The notes beneath the pieces are model-generated. The model saw only the letters and a program-made list of their open reading frames with translations, was not told where the DNA came from and did not search any database. From positions 1 to 47,199 of the forward strand of contig PNEW01000006.1 of assembly GCA_002922725.1 (NCBI GenBank): 47,199 nucleotides of DNA, in the 5' to 3' direction. Each line of letters starts with the position of its first letter. The stretch's first letter is position 1. The DNA comes from Verrucomicrobia bacterium Opi.OSU.00C. GTDB lineage: Bacteria; Verrucomicrobiota; Verrucomicrobiia; Opitutales; PNEW01. Below are positions 1-9,952 of the stretch, piece by piece. The translations under genes were made by a program, and so were the position numbers.

Positions 1-2
1 AT

Positions 3-143
3 TCAGGACTCTGCCAATGGGTGGAGGCTGAAGCTGAGTGGAGATTAGGATCTTATCAAGTTGCCATCGATTTAAGGGTAGATACCAGTTTAAAAAGCCG
101 CTCGAGATATTTCATAAGGACATACTTGATAGTTATCTCCTAA
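3..143 (+). other. 3' end of an unidentified plus-strand ORF running off the left edge (..GLCQWVEAEAEWRLGSYQVAIDLRVDTSLKSRSRYFIRTYLIVIS*)
   Basis: Open in frame 3 from the window edge to a TAA at 141-143; protein-like composition; overlaps the 3' end of the truncated helicase ORF on the opposite strand. Confidence 0.4.
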
Positions 144-1145
144 TTCTTTGATTTTGCTTAGAGAAATCGTTCCATTTTCAAATAGTAGAATAGGAGTAAT
201 TCCTGCTTTTTCCCATTGTTCGTTTAACTTATACCTACAACCACGCCCATTGTTACAATGGCTAAGATTACAATCTTTAGCATGTTCTATTTTGTTGCGT
301 AATTGAAAATACTGTAATCCTCCGTCAATAGATAACATTGATTCTATTTGGCGAATAACCTGAATTTGACCAGTAGATTTACTAGTAAGAAAGACAATAC
401 GATCATAATGTCCATCATGTAAACGACCTAGAGCAAACTCGAGGGCAGAACCTGTTTTACCAAATCCTGTTGGAGCTTCAAAGAAAATTACTTTTGACTG
501 GTTACTTGCAATGTCGAGCATTTCACGTGTATGCTCCTGACCTAATCGTAAGGATGAAAATGGGGGGATATAATTTAATCGACGTAGGCGTTGTATTGAC
601 AACCAGCGTTGCTCAAGAAATGAATATAGAACCTCCATCTTTTTTAAGAAATAACCTTTAAAGTCAGGCCCGATGATTATTGATTGTGAACTCTCTTCTG
701 TTATATCTATAAATAGGAGTTCACCGTGTAAAATCATATCACGGAAGGAATTATTAATATCTGCGAGAACAAGATAAGTTGCTAGTTGAAGAAAATAGGA
801 GTGAAATCTACTTAATAATTCATCCTCAGGTAGAGGTAGCGTAGCATTAATTGTTTTTATCTCTCTTATTGTCACACTATCACTGCCGTATATTACTTGG
901 TCGATTCGTCCTTGTATAAAAACAGACCAATCTTTTTGAAGCCATGTCCCATTTATAGGGACTTCAAAGGATGCATTACTGTGTTCTATGATAGTTTTAG
1001 CTTTTATCTTATTGTGCCAAGTCTGACCTAGTTCACTACGCCAAAGTTCAGTCTGGCTATAATCAGAATTGCTTGGTCCCAGTTGGAATTCGGAAAATTC
1101 CCTGACGTTTAATGAAACTTTTCTATTATTTAGGAAAAGTCGCAT
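90..1145 (-). CDS. N-terminal PD-(D/E)XK (RecB/Cas4-like) nuclease region fused to an XPD/DinG-type helicase; appears C-terminally truncated
   Basis: Nuclease-like GRIDQVIYGSDSVTIREIKT; Walker A EAPTGFGKTGSALEFAL; cysteine region C-x4-C-x5-C ... CPYEISR as in FeS superfamily 2 helicases; ORF stops right after CPYEISRAAF. Confidence 0.7.
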   Translation of the reverse strand: MRLFLNNRKVSLNVREFSEFQLGPSNSDYSQTELWRSELGQTWHNKIKAKTIIEHSNASFEVPINGTWLQKDWSVFIQGRIDQVIYGSDSVTIREIKTINATLPLPEDELLSRFHSYFLQLATYLVLADINNSFRDMILHGELLFIDITEESSQSIIIGPDFKGYFLKKMEVLYSFLEQRWLSIQRLRRLNYIPPFSSLRLGQEHTREMLDIASNQSKVIFFEAPTGFGKTGSALEFALGRLHDGHYDRIVFLTSKSTGQIQVIRQIESMLSIDGGLQYFQLRNKIEHAKDCNLSHCNNGRGCRYKLNEQWEKAGITPILLFENGTISLSKIKELGDNYQVCPYEISRAAF

Positions 1146-1223
1146 TGATGCTAAGGAGTAATACTCTATCTATTTCCCAACCCATAATACTTTAATTAAT
1201 TTTAAGAATGATATGAAGGTGGT

Positions 1224-1664
1224 TTAAATTTGGACATTTGAGGGAAACCATTGATAGAGAAAGAAATAAACTAAGACGCCGGTTATGGAAACATAGTACC
1301 AGATAGGGAAAGTAATTTTAGCCCAAAAACGATGCTTTTCAAATTGATTTGTGAATGCCAGGAAAAGAGTTCGCAAGACGAATGGCACGATGATAATCGC
1401 TAAAATTATATGGCTGATCAGTATGCTATAATATAAGGTACGCCATAACCCTTCACCGTTGAAAGGGGTATGAATCCCCTGTGCAACAATTCTATGTGTT
1501 ACATAACTTATAAGAAATATAATTGAAATAATAAAAGCACTAACCATTAAAAATCGATGAGTTTTAATATTGTTTATTTTGATAAATATAAAACCCAGGG
1601 TCAGTAATATGGTTGCTACACCGTTTAAACTGGCATTCAACTCAGCAAATGGAAATCCCTTCAT
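1224..1664 (-). CDS. DUF420 family membrane protein (cytochrome oxidase biogenesis associated)
   Basis: Four-TM protein with NGVATILLTLGFIFIK...HRFLM...THR pattern; directly downstream of ctaA-ctaB on the same strand. Confidence 0.8.
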   Translation of the reverse strand: MKGFPFAELNASLNGVATILLTLGFIFIKINNIKTHRFLMVSAFIISIIFLISYVTHRIVAQGIHTPFNGEGLWRTLYYSILISHIILAIIIVPFVLRTLFLAFTNQFEKHRFWAKITFPIWYYVSITGVLVYFFLYQWFPSNVQI

Positions 1665-1748
1665 AAAATAGTCGGTTAGTAGTTTAGCTTTTAATAAAAT
1701 GTAATTATAAATACTGTTAAATTGATAGCGATTTATAGAAATAATGAA

Positions 1749-2690
1749 CTAGACGATAAACCACCGATCAATAACGAGTGCAGTTAACAGTAAGGGTAGA
1801 TAGATAATGGAAATCATAAAAAGTTTGTGTGCTGTTTTATCACGATTGAGCTCCATCATAAAACACAAGGCCATAATTAGAAATGAAACTCCCAGGCTAG
1901 TGGCAATCAACGCGTAAACAATAGAAGCATAACCTAAAAATGTTGGTGTAAGGCTGCTAATAATTAACAAAAAAGTAAAGATGAGAGATTGTCTTGCGAC
2001 ACGATTCCCACTTAAATCAATAACTGAGAGCATGGGAAAGCCCGCTTTTTCATAGTCTTTTCTGAATATCCAAGCAATGGCCATAAAATGTGGGATCTGC
2101 CAGGTTAAAAGAATGGTAAATAATATCCAACCCAGTGTTGAAATTGATCCTTCGGCTGCAGCCCAGCCAATTAAAGGTGGTATAGCCCCAGGAATGGCTC
2201 CTGTCTCTGTGCACCAATGAGAGTGTTGTTTCAGTGGTGTATAAACTAAGAGATAAGCTCCTTGGGTTATAAGAGCCATGCTAGCTGCCAAACTATTGAC
2301 CCCATGACAAAGTAAAAGATCACCGACTACAGAAATCACTACTCCATAGATAAAGGCGGTTTCAGGTTTTATTGATCCTTTTGGTATAGGGCGATTGCGG
2401 GTTCTAACCATTTTAGCATCAGTTTTTCTTTCTTGCCAATGATTTAGAACTGCTGCTCCACCTGCAGCTAATGATGTCCCAATTAATAGATTGATAAATA
2501 ATAGCAGATCTTTATCTGGTTGAGCTACTAGGTAGCCAACAATAGCTGAAATGACTGCAAGTAGACTCAGACGTGGTTTGGTTAATTCCCAAAAATCGTG
2601 AAAGAGAATGCCATGGCCAGAATCATCTCTTGAGGTGAGTTCAGGCTGTGATTCTGTTTCAATATTATATTGGGTGGCATTCGTTTTCAT
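1749..2690 (-). CDS. ctaB: Protoheme IX farnesyltransferase (heme O synthase)
   Basis: UbiA-family polytopic protein; NHWQERKTDAKMVRTRNRPIPKG matches the N-x3-D-x2-M-x-R-T-x2-R-P motif. Confidence 0.93.
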   Translation of the reverse strand: MKTNATQYNIETESQPELTSRDDSGHGILFHDFWELTKPRLSLLAVISAIVGYLVAQPDKDLLLFINLLIGTSLAAGGAAVLNHWQERKTDAKMVRTRNRPIPKGSIKPETAFIYGVVISVVGDLLLCHGVNSLAASMALITQGAYLLVYTPLKQHSHWCTETGAIPGAIPPLIGWAAAEGSISTLGWILFTILLTWQIPHFMAIAWIFRKDYEKAGFPMLSVIDLSGNRVARQSLIFTFLLIISSLTPTFLGYASIVYALIATSLGVSFLIMALCFMMELNRDKTAHKLFMISIIYLPLLLTALVIDRWFIV

Positions 2691-2740
2691 TTATAAAATC
2701 GCTAGCTTCTAAATAGGTTTTTTAAGTGACAAGTTTACCT

Positions 2741-3713
2741 TTATTGAGGATGGAAAAAAGGTGATAAACGTATACTTAAAAAAGTGAGCATCCAACAGCT
2801 GGCAAGAAGAAAAGCCCCAACTAGCATATGAACAGTTGCGATATGTTCATTGATTTGACTCCAGGTTACCATTGCACCAAGAAATATCTGCAATAAAAGC
2901 AATAAAAAGGGAAGGGTACTTACCCATCTTAAAGTAGGTGAAATTTGTGTGTGTTTCCATATTCTACTAAGGAATAAAAGAATGGTAATAGATGTAAGAA
3001 GGGCAGTAATGCGATGGGAAAAATTAATAGATACGGCCCAATTCCAATAAGTTGGTAACCAGTTACCTTCCCATGTTGAGTAAGGAAAGGTACTAATAGC
3101 AAGCCCTACGTTAGAGTGACGCATCATAGCACCCAATGCGATTGTAATAAAAAGGAATATACAGGCAATTAAACCAGTCCAACTAATACTACTTGGAGCG
3201 GGTTTAATTAGTCCCCCGTTTCGTTCAATCCAATGCCGTGAACATACAAGTGAAAGGGTTACCAGAAGACAAAGGACAATTTGTGCGCCACAAGCATGAA
3301 TTATGGCAAAAAGTTGTGCGATTAAATTGTTTTCGTTGTGGATATTAATTCTATCAAATAATACACGTGCACCTCCTAAACACCCTTGAAGTATAACCGT
3401 GAGCAAAATAATCATTGCAATTCGTCGAACCCAAGATCTCTCTTCCCGAATTTGCGTCCAAACAACTAAAATAATTGAAAGTATACCAATTTTTATTCCC
3501 AATAGTCGATGGCTATGTTCAGCACGCATTTCACGGTTTTCTGTCCAACCAGGTGGATTTATTGATCCATTAGAGAGAGGCCAATCAAGGAAGGCCATAC
3601 CAGCTTCAATGCTCGTGGTAAAGCCCCCCTGCATAGAGTAGTAGTGTTACCCAGAATAATACAAATATGCAAAACCAGGCTAGTCCTGGTTTATATTTAT
3701 TCGTTCGTTTCAC
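2741..3713 (-). CDS. ctaA: Heme A synthase, split by a frameshift at C6 (3624-3629, G6 on the coding strand)
   Basis: Main ORF FTTSIEAGMAFLDWP...AEHSHRLLG...; N-terminal TM helix KPGLAWFCIFVLFWVTLLLYAGG lies in ORF 3606-3788. Joining at G5 gives ...LLLYAGGFTTSIEAGMAFLDWP. Likely GTG start at 3713. Confidence 0.85.
3672..3692. repeat. Perfect inverted repeat AAACCAGG-ctagt-CCTGGTTT inside the 5' part of ctaA
   Basis: 8-bp perfect arms with 5-nt loop read directly; on the minus strand the arm is followed by an extra T. Confidence 0.7.
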
Positions 3714-3936
3714 CTTTAATAAAATTACTTTACAATAATCACTAGGGGGCAAATTTACCTTTAGCAAGAGCTTTGAATATAAATGCACTTAAAGCATAGT
3801 TTGCTGTTTTGAAAGAGTATATATTTCGTAAATGCTAATTGTAGGTTGATAGGAATAAAACGCTTAATTATTAAATACCCAATTTTTCAGTAAAATATTG
3901 CAGAATGATACAACACATCGTTGCATTAACAATCGG

Positions 3937-5565
3937 ATGAAAAAATTATATCTCATACTTATAAATAGCCTTTTAATAACAATCCTGAGTCTGATTAACT
4001 TTGGGTGTGGAGTTCAGGAAACTAATGTTGAACGTGGTAATCGTGAACAGATATTATATATTGGAAATGGATCAGAACCTGAAGGACTAGATCCTCATAT
4101 TGTAACAGGTGTTACAGAACATAATATTATTTCAGCTCTTTTCGAGGGGTTAGTATCGGAAGATCCAATTGATCTTCATCCAGTCCCAGGTGTGGCTGAA
4201 TATTGGGAGGTATTCGAAAAAGGAAAACGCTATGTTTTTCATATAAGGGAGGATGCTTTTTGGTCAAATGGAGATGCAGTTACTGCACATGATTTCGTCT
4301 ATTCTTATAAACGTATACTATCACCTGCATTAGCTGCAGAATATGCTTATATGCTTTATGTGATGAAAAATGCGCGTGCTTTTAATGCTGGTGAATTTAC
4401 AGATTTTTCAAACGTTGGAGCTAAGGCACTAGATGATAAAAGACTGGAGATTGTACTGGAAACTCAAATTCCATATTTTCTAGAACTTCAAAATCATTAT
4501 TCTTGGTGGCCTGTCCATAAATCGACAATAGAAAAGTTTGGTGAGATGACTGAACGTGGTACGAGCTGGACTAAGCCAGAAAACATAGTTTCCAATGGTC
4601 CCTTCAATCTAAAGAACTGGAGGATTAATCAAAGCATAAGTGTTAAGAAAAATCTAAACTATTGGGATGCAGAAAATGTGACATTAAATGGAATTAATTT
4701 TTTGCCTATTGATAGCAGAGATTCTGAAGAGCGAGCTTTTCGGGTAGGATATATCCATATTACGCAAAGTATTCCCTTACATCGTATCGATTACTATCGA
4801 AATGAAAGACCAGATTTGAGTCGCTTCGATACTTACCTAGGTACATATTGCTATCTATTTAATATCAAATTACCACCCTTGAATGATATACGGGTACGTA
4901 AGGCATTATCATTATCCCTGAATCGAGAAGAAATCACTCAGTATATAACACGTGCGGGCCAACAACCAGCATATCATTTTACTCCCCCAGATACGAGAGG
5001 CTATAATACAAAAGCTCGCATTGAATATGATATTGAAAAAGCAAAAGTTTTACTTGCCGAAGCAGGATATCCTGGAGGTCAAGGGTTCCCTGTACTTGAA
5101 TTGCTTTATAATACAAGTGAATCTCATCGTACTTTGGCTGAAGCAATTCAGCAAATGTGGAAGAAGACACTTAATATTGAGATCAAGTTGCTAAATCAAG
5201 AGTGGAAAGTGTTTCTTAACAGTATGCATAGTAAAAATTACCAAATAGGACGATTTGGTTGGATCGGCGATTATAATGACCCTAATACTTTTCTAGATAT
5301 GTGGGTAACGGATGGGGGGAATAATCGAACAGGTTGGTCAAATTCTGAATATGATAAATTAATTTCACTTGCCAGTAAAACCCTGGTTAAAGAGGAACGT
5401 TTTAACCATTTCCAAGATGCAGAAGCCATTCTTCTCGAGGAATTACCTGTTATGCCCATTTATTTTTATGTGCGTAGTTTACTCATTCAACCTAGTGTTC
5501 GTGGTTGGTACCCTAATATCCTTGATCACCACCCCTATAAATCTGTATCTCATGAATCCATGTAA
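3937..5565 (+). CDS. oppA: Oligopeptide ABC transporter, periplasmic binding lipoprotein
   Basis: Lipoprotein signal MKKLYLILINSLLITILSLINFGC; GSEPEGLDPHIVTGV, AYEL-like SBP family 5 layout; followed by oppB/oppC. Start set at 3937 rather than the ORF-track 3898. Confidence 0.88.
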   Translation: MKKLYLILINSLLITILSLINFGCGVQETNVERGNREQILYIGNGSEPEGLDPHIVTGVTEHNIISALFEGLVSEDPIDLHPVPGVAEYWEVFEKGKRYVFHIREDAFWSNGDAVTAHDFVYSYKRILSPALAAEYAYMLYVMKNARAFNAGEFTDFSNVGAKALDDKRLEIVLETQIPYFLELQNHYSWWPVHKSTIEKFGEMTERGTSWTKPENIVSNGPFNLKNWRINQSISVKKNLNYWDAENVTLNGINFLPIDSRDSEERAFRVGYIHITQSIPLHRIDYYRNERPDLSRFDTYLGTYCYLFNIKLPPLNDIRVRKALSLSLNREEITQYITRAGQQPAYHFTPPDTRGYNTKARIEYDIEKAKVLLAEAGYPGGQGFPVLELLYNTSESHRTLAEAIQQMWKKTLNIEIKLLNQEWKVFLNSMHSKNYQIGRFGWIGDYNDPNTFLDMWVTDGGNNRTGWSNSEYDKLISLASKTLVKEERFNHFQDAEAILLEELPVMPIYFYVRSLLIQPSVRGWYPNILDHHPYKSVSHESM

Positions 5566-5590
5566 AAGTTAACCAAGATCTTTTTAAACA

Positions 5591-6508
5591 ATGTTAATTT
5601 TTATTTGTAAAAGAATTATCTATGCCATACCAACCATCCTAGTTATCGCCACGATAACTTTTTTTCTGATTCGCCTAGCACCTGGTGATCCACTTAGTGA
5701 TGAAAAAGCTGTTCCCCCTGAAATTCAGGTAAATCTCGATGCCTATTACGGCTTCGATGATCCTCTATGGCTACAATATATTCACTTCATGGAAAACCTT
5801 TTCCAAGGCAATCTTGGTCCTTCTTTTAAATATGTTGGATGGACCGTAAATGAATTGATCGCACAAGCTTTTCTTACTTCTTTGGAACTGGGAGCACTTT
5901 CATTAGTAGTGGCTATTTTATTGGGATTAATTTTAGGTGTTATTGCAGCTTTAAAGAAAAATACGGCATTAGATTATTTTTCAATGTCTATAGCGATGGC
6001 TGGCATTTGTATGCCAACGTTTGTTATGGGGCCTCTTCTTGTTTTATTTTTTGGACTTTATTTAGAGTGGTTTAATCCATTAGGTTGGGAACACTGGAGT
6101 GACAGAGTCCTTCCAGCTTTAACTCTTGGTATTTATTATGCAGCTTATATCGCTAGGCTCACTCGAAGTGGTATACTTGAGATTTTAAATAGTGATTATA
6201 TTCGAACTGCTCGTGCTAAAGGATTACCTGAATGGCGTGTTGTCTTTGTACATGGAATTAAGACTGGATTGCTCCCCGTAGTTGCATTTCTTGGGCCAGC
6301 TTCGGCTGGTTTGATCAGCGGATCATTTGTGGTAGAGACGATTTTTCAAGTTCCAGGATTAGGTAGATTCTTTGTCATGGCTGCATTCAATCGGGATTAC
6401 ACGATGATTTTAGGTACTGTTCTATTTTACGCTGTTTTAGTAATCCTGATGAACCTCATTGTGGATATTTTTCAAATTATACTTAATCCACGTTTAAAGT
6501 ATGAATAG
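5591..6508 (+). CDS. oppB: Oligopeptide ABC transporter permease
   Basis: IRLAPGDPLSDEKAV; EAA loop RTARAKGLPEWRVVFVHGIK; C-terminal FQIILNPRLKYE. Confidence 0.92.
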   Translation: MLIFICKRIIYAIPTILVIATITFFLIRLAPGDPLSDEKAVPPEIQVNLDAYYGFDDPLWLQYIHFMENLFQGNLGPSFKYVGWTVNELIAQAFLTSLELGALSLVVAILLGLILGVIAALKKNTALDYFSMSIAMAGICMPTFVMGPLLVLFFGLYLEWFNPLGWEHWSDRVLPALTLGIYYAAYIARLTRSGILEILNSDYIRTARAKGLPEWRVVFVHGIKTGLLPVVAFLGPASAGLISGSFVVETIFQVPGLGRFFVMAAFNRDYTMILGTVLFYAVLVILMNLIVDIFQIILNPRLKYE

Positions 6509-7361
6509 GCATATATCAATATCTCCATGGAAAGGGGCCTATAGGCGGCTAATTAAAAATAAAATGGCCCAATTTGGACTGATCACTTTTATTTTAATGA
6601 CTGTTTTAAGTGTGGTGGGCCCTATTTTATCTCCATACAGTAATGAACAACAGAATCTTTTATATGGAGCACAAGCGCCTAATTTAAAACATTGGATGGG
6701 TACTGATGTACTCGGGCGTGATTTAATTACGAGAATGCTATATGGAGGGCGTATTTCATTAGGAGTTGGTTTTATGGCTACCTTAGTATCTATGGTTATT
6801 GGGGTAATATATGGTGCAATTGCTGGTTATTTTGGTGGGAAAATAGATTCTTTGATGATGCGTTTTGTAGATATCCTTTATGCAATGCCGTTCACTATTT
6901 TTGTCATTCTGCTTATGGTAGTATTTGGACGTAATATTATATTATTATTTATAGCTATTGGTGCTGTAGAATGGTTAACAATGGCACGGATTGTCCGAGG
7001 ACAGGTACAATATTTAAAAAAGCTTGATTTTGTTGATTCAGCCATTTCTTTAGGCTCTTCACAAAGCCGTATTATTTTTTATCATATTATTCCTAATTCA
7101 TTAGGGGTGATTATTGTTTATGCCACTTTGACCATTCCCGCGGTAATGCTTTTAGAAGCAGTATTGAGTTTTTTAGGACTTGGCGTCCAACCTCCAATGA
7201 GTTCTTGGGGCCTTCTGATTAAAGAAGGAGCCGAAAAAATGGAAGTATATCCTTGGTTGATTGTATTCCCTGTGCTTTTTTTCTCACTCACCCTTTTCTC
7301 ACTTAATTTTTTGGGAGATGGGTTACGTGATGCATTTGACCCTAAAACGGTTAGACAATAA
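6501..7361 (+). CDS. oppC: Oligopeptide ABC transporter permease
   Basis: HWMGTDVLGRDLITRMLYGGRISL; EAA region; LSFLGLGVQPPMSSWG; overlaps the oppB stop. Confidence 0.92.
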   Translation: MNRHISISPWKGAYRRLIKNKMAQFGLITFILMTVLSVVGPILSPYSNEQQNLLYGAQAPNLKHWMGTDVLGRDLITRMLYGGRISLGVGFMATLVSMVIGVIYGAIAGYFGGKIDSLMMRFVDILYAMPFTIFVILLMVVFGRNIILLFIAIGAVEWLTMARIVRGQVQYLKKLDFVDSAISLGSSQSRIIFYHIIPNSLGVIIVYATLTIPAVMLLEAVLSFLGLGVQPPMSSWGLLIKEGAEKMEVYPWLIVFPVLFFSLTLFSLNFLGDGLRDAFDPKTVRQ

Positions 7362-7400
7362 GCCATTCAATCAATAAATATTAATAGAAAATGAAATAAT

Positions 7401-8147
7401 ATGCCTAATATTGCAATTGTAGTTCCAGCACGATTAGCCTCCACACGCTTCCCAAGAAAGTTACTGCATCTTATTCAAAACAAACCATTAATATTGTGGA
7501 CAGCAGAACGGATTTCTTCTGAGGTTTCTAATATACCTTTGTATTTTGCTGTAGAAGATGAAGAGCTTTTTACCCTTCTTAAGCATCATGGATACAACCC
7601 TATAAAAACTTCAGATGGACATATAAGTGGGACAGATCGCATAGCTGAGGCTAATGAAAAAATACAAGCTGATTATATTATTAACGTGCAAGCGGATGAA
7701 CCTCTTGTGACTTCAAATCAGATTGAGATTCTTAAGGAACTTATATTCAAACCTGATATTGATATGGGGACAATGGCTACTTCATTTACTCGGATAGATT
7801 ATTTTAACGACCCTGATAAGGTAAAAGTTGTCTTAGATAAGCAGAATCGAGCATTGTATTTTTCGCGATCACCAATTCCAAATATAAGAAACGATGGAGA
7901 ATCCATTGAGAATGGGCTCTTGAAAGGAAGATGTTATTGGCATTTAGGATTGTATTCCTATACCGCAGAATTTATTAAAAAATTTACTACTATGCCGGCA
8001 GGATGGTTGGAAAAGGTTGAACGATTAGAGCAATTACGTGCAATTGAAAATGGCTATAGTATAGCAGTCGGAATGACTAATGAGCCATGCGCGGGAATTG
8101 ATGTTATAGAGGATATTAAGATATTTGAAGAAAAGGTAAGAACCTAA
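7401..8147 (+). CDS. kdsB: 3-deoxy-manno-octulosonate cytidylyltransferase
   Basis: IVVPARLASTRFPRKLL; SGTDRIAEA; NVQADEPLV; YFSRSPIPN; YSYTAEFIKKF. Confidence 0.93.
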   Translation: MPNIAIVVPARLASTRFPRKLLHLIQNKPLILWTAERISSEVSNIPLYFAVEDEELFTLLKHHGYNPIKTSDGHISGTDRIAEANEKIQADYIINVQADEPLVTSNQIEILKELIFKPDIDMGTMATSFTRIDYFNDPDKVKVVLDKQNRALYFSRSPIPNIRNDGESIENGLLKGRCYWHLGLYSYTAEFIKKFTTMPAGWLEKVERLEQLRAIENGYSIAVGMTNEPCAGIDVIEDIKIFEEKVRT

Positions 8148-8238
8148 GAAAGATAGATTTAAAAGAGTTTCCTGCTATATCTCCAAGATGTTTTTATAAA
8201 AAGTAGTCTAAATACTAATTTACCCTATTTAATATAAA

Positions 8239-9402
8239 CTATTTCTGACTACTTCGTTCTTCGACGAGCTTATAAAATTTACTAAACAATTTATCTGTAT
8301 CATGTGGTCCCGGTGAAGCCTCTGGGTGATATTGAACTGAAAACACCGGCTTATTTTTGAGGCGCAGGCCTGCCACTGTTTGATCATTAAGGTTTACTTC
8401 AGTTACAATAGCTTCTGTTTTTACTAGTTCTTCTCTCGTCGCGGCGAATCCATGGTTTTGCGAGGTAATATAGACTTCACCTGTTTCTAAATTTTTAACA
8501 GGTTGATTAGCGCCTCGATGGCCAAATTTTAGTTTGAAAGTTTTAGCTCCCAGAGCATGGGTAATAATTTGGTGCCCGAGACAAATTCCAAAAGTTGGAT
8601 AACGTTTAATTAAGTCAGCAACTGTTTTATGAGTGTAGGTAAGAGCAGCCGGATCACCAGGACCATTTGATAAAAATACCCCATCGGGTTTTATTGTATC
8701 AATTATACTTACCGGAGTATCAGCAGGTACAACTTTAACATCAAAGCCATGGTAACAGAGCTTTCGAAAAATATTATATTTAGCTCCAAAATCATAGGCT
8801 GCAATCTTATATCTTTTCTTTTTTTTAGTGACATTGAAAAGGCGAGTTCCTTTAACTGTAAAAGGTAACTTATCATTGCCCTCTGGATCCCAGGTATACG
8901 GTGATTTGCACGTGACTTCTTTAACATAGTCCACACCTAAAAGTCCTGGCCAGTCTCGCGCGTGTTGAATCGCTTCATCAGCAGAAATGTTTTCTGTACT
9001 GAGGCAAGCTTTGAGGGCTCCATGTGAGCGTAATGTTTTTGTGATCGCTCGGGTATCAACACCGCTCAATCCAGGGATCTTAAATTCCATTAAATATTCA
9101 TCAAGATTTTGCTGGCTTCTCCAGTTACTACTAAGATGGCTAAGTTCACGTACTATGAATCCTGCAACCTTTGGGGAATCTGATTCAATATCATATGGAT
9201 TAACCCCATAATTTCCAATTTGGGGTGCTGTCATTGTTACAAGTTGCGCATAATACGAAGGATCAGTCAGTATTTCCTGATATCCTGTCATACTTGTATT
9301 AAATACGCATTCTCCAACCACAGTTTTTGCAAACCCAAACCCTTTACCACGATATATGTTTCCGTTTTCTAAGGCTAAGATTCCGTCTTTAAATTTAGGC
9401 AT
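8239..9402 (-). CDS. carA: Carbamoyl-phosphate synthase small subunit
   Basis: FNTSMTGYQEILTDPSY; GVDTRAITKTLR; LSNGPGDPAAL; FGICLGHQI; SVQYHPEASPGPHD. Confidence 0.96.
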   Translation of the reverse strand: MPKFKDGILALENGNIYRGKGFGFAKTVVGECVFNTSMTGYQEILTDPSYYAQLVTMTAPQIGNYGVNPYDIESDSPKVAGFIVRELSHLSSNWRSQQNLDEYLMEFKIPGLSGVDTRAITKTLRSHGALKACLSTENISADEAIQHARDWPGLLGVDYVKEVTCKSPYTWDPEGNDKLPFTVKGTRLFNVTKKKKRYKIAAYDFGAKYNIFRKLCYHGFDVKVVPADTPVSIIDTIKPDGVFLSNGPGDPAALTYTHKTVADLIKRYPTFGICLGHQIITHALGAKTFKLKFGHRGANQPVKNLETGEVYITSQNHGFAATREELVKTEAIVTEVNLNDQTVAGLRLKNKPVFSVQYHPEASPGPHDTDKLFSKFYKLVEERSSQK

Positions 9403-9457
9403 TATTGATGAAAATAACTATTTTAATATATATGGTTTTAGTCAATTACTACCATAT

Positions 9458-9772
9458 TTATAATATTGCTTTTTCTTTGCAGTCTAGCTGTAACACTATG
9501 CGCATACTTTCTAAGACTGCATTTGTTGTTTCCAACTCGATCCAGTAGAAACAATCGCGGCACATTTTTTTATGTGAAACTAACCCTGCTTGTCTTAAAA
9601 TACGTAAATGATGTGATATGGTTGGTTGGCTTAAACCGAGAATCTCTGCTAGCTGAGATACATTATTATGAAGCTCAGAATTGGGTGTATGTGGTAACAG
9701 CTGAAGTATTTTGAGTCTTTGTGGGTCTCCTAGTGCCCAAAATTGTTTTGCTAAATTATCATTATTATCCAT
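9458..9772 (-). CDS. ArsR/SmtB-family winged-helix regulator
   Basis: FWALGDPQRLKILQLL; LAEILGLSQPTISHHLRILRQAGLV. Confidence 0.88.
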   Translation of the reverse strand: MDNNDNLAKQFWALGDPQRLKILQLLPHTPNSELHNNVSQLAEILGLSQPTISHHLRILRQAGLVSHKKMCRDCFYWIELETTNAVLESMRIVLQLDCKEKAIL

Positions 9773-9952
9773 AATGTAATCCTTTATTCTTTTTCTCTAT
9801 TCCTACTAGGACCATACATAGTATTAAGTATTTCTCTACTTACACATTGACTTATTTAAATATATTGATTCTTAGTGGCAAGATAAATATTTTAAAGCAG
9901 TTTAGTTAAATATATTAAATGTGAATCAAGATTAAAGATTTAATAAAAAAAT

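Noticed and set aside
9840-9952. TTAAATATATT direct repeats and TTGATTC/GAATCAA arms between the ArsR gene and kamA as an operator
   Set aside because: Possible, but the half sites are short, irregularly spaced and AT-rich; not strong enough to report as a site.
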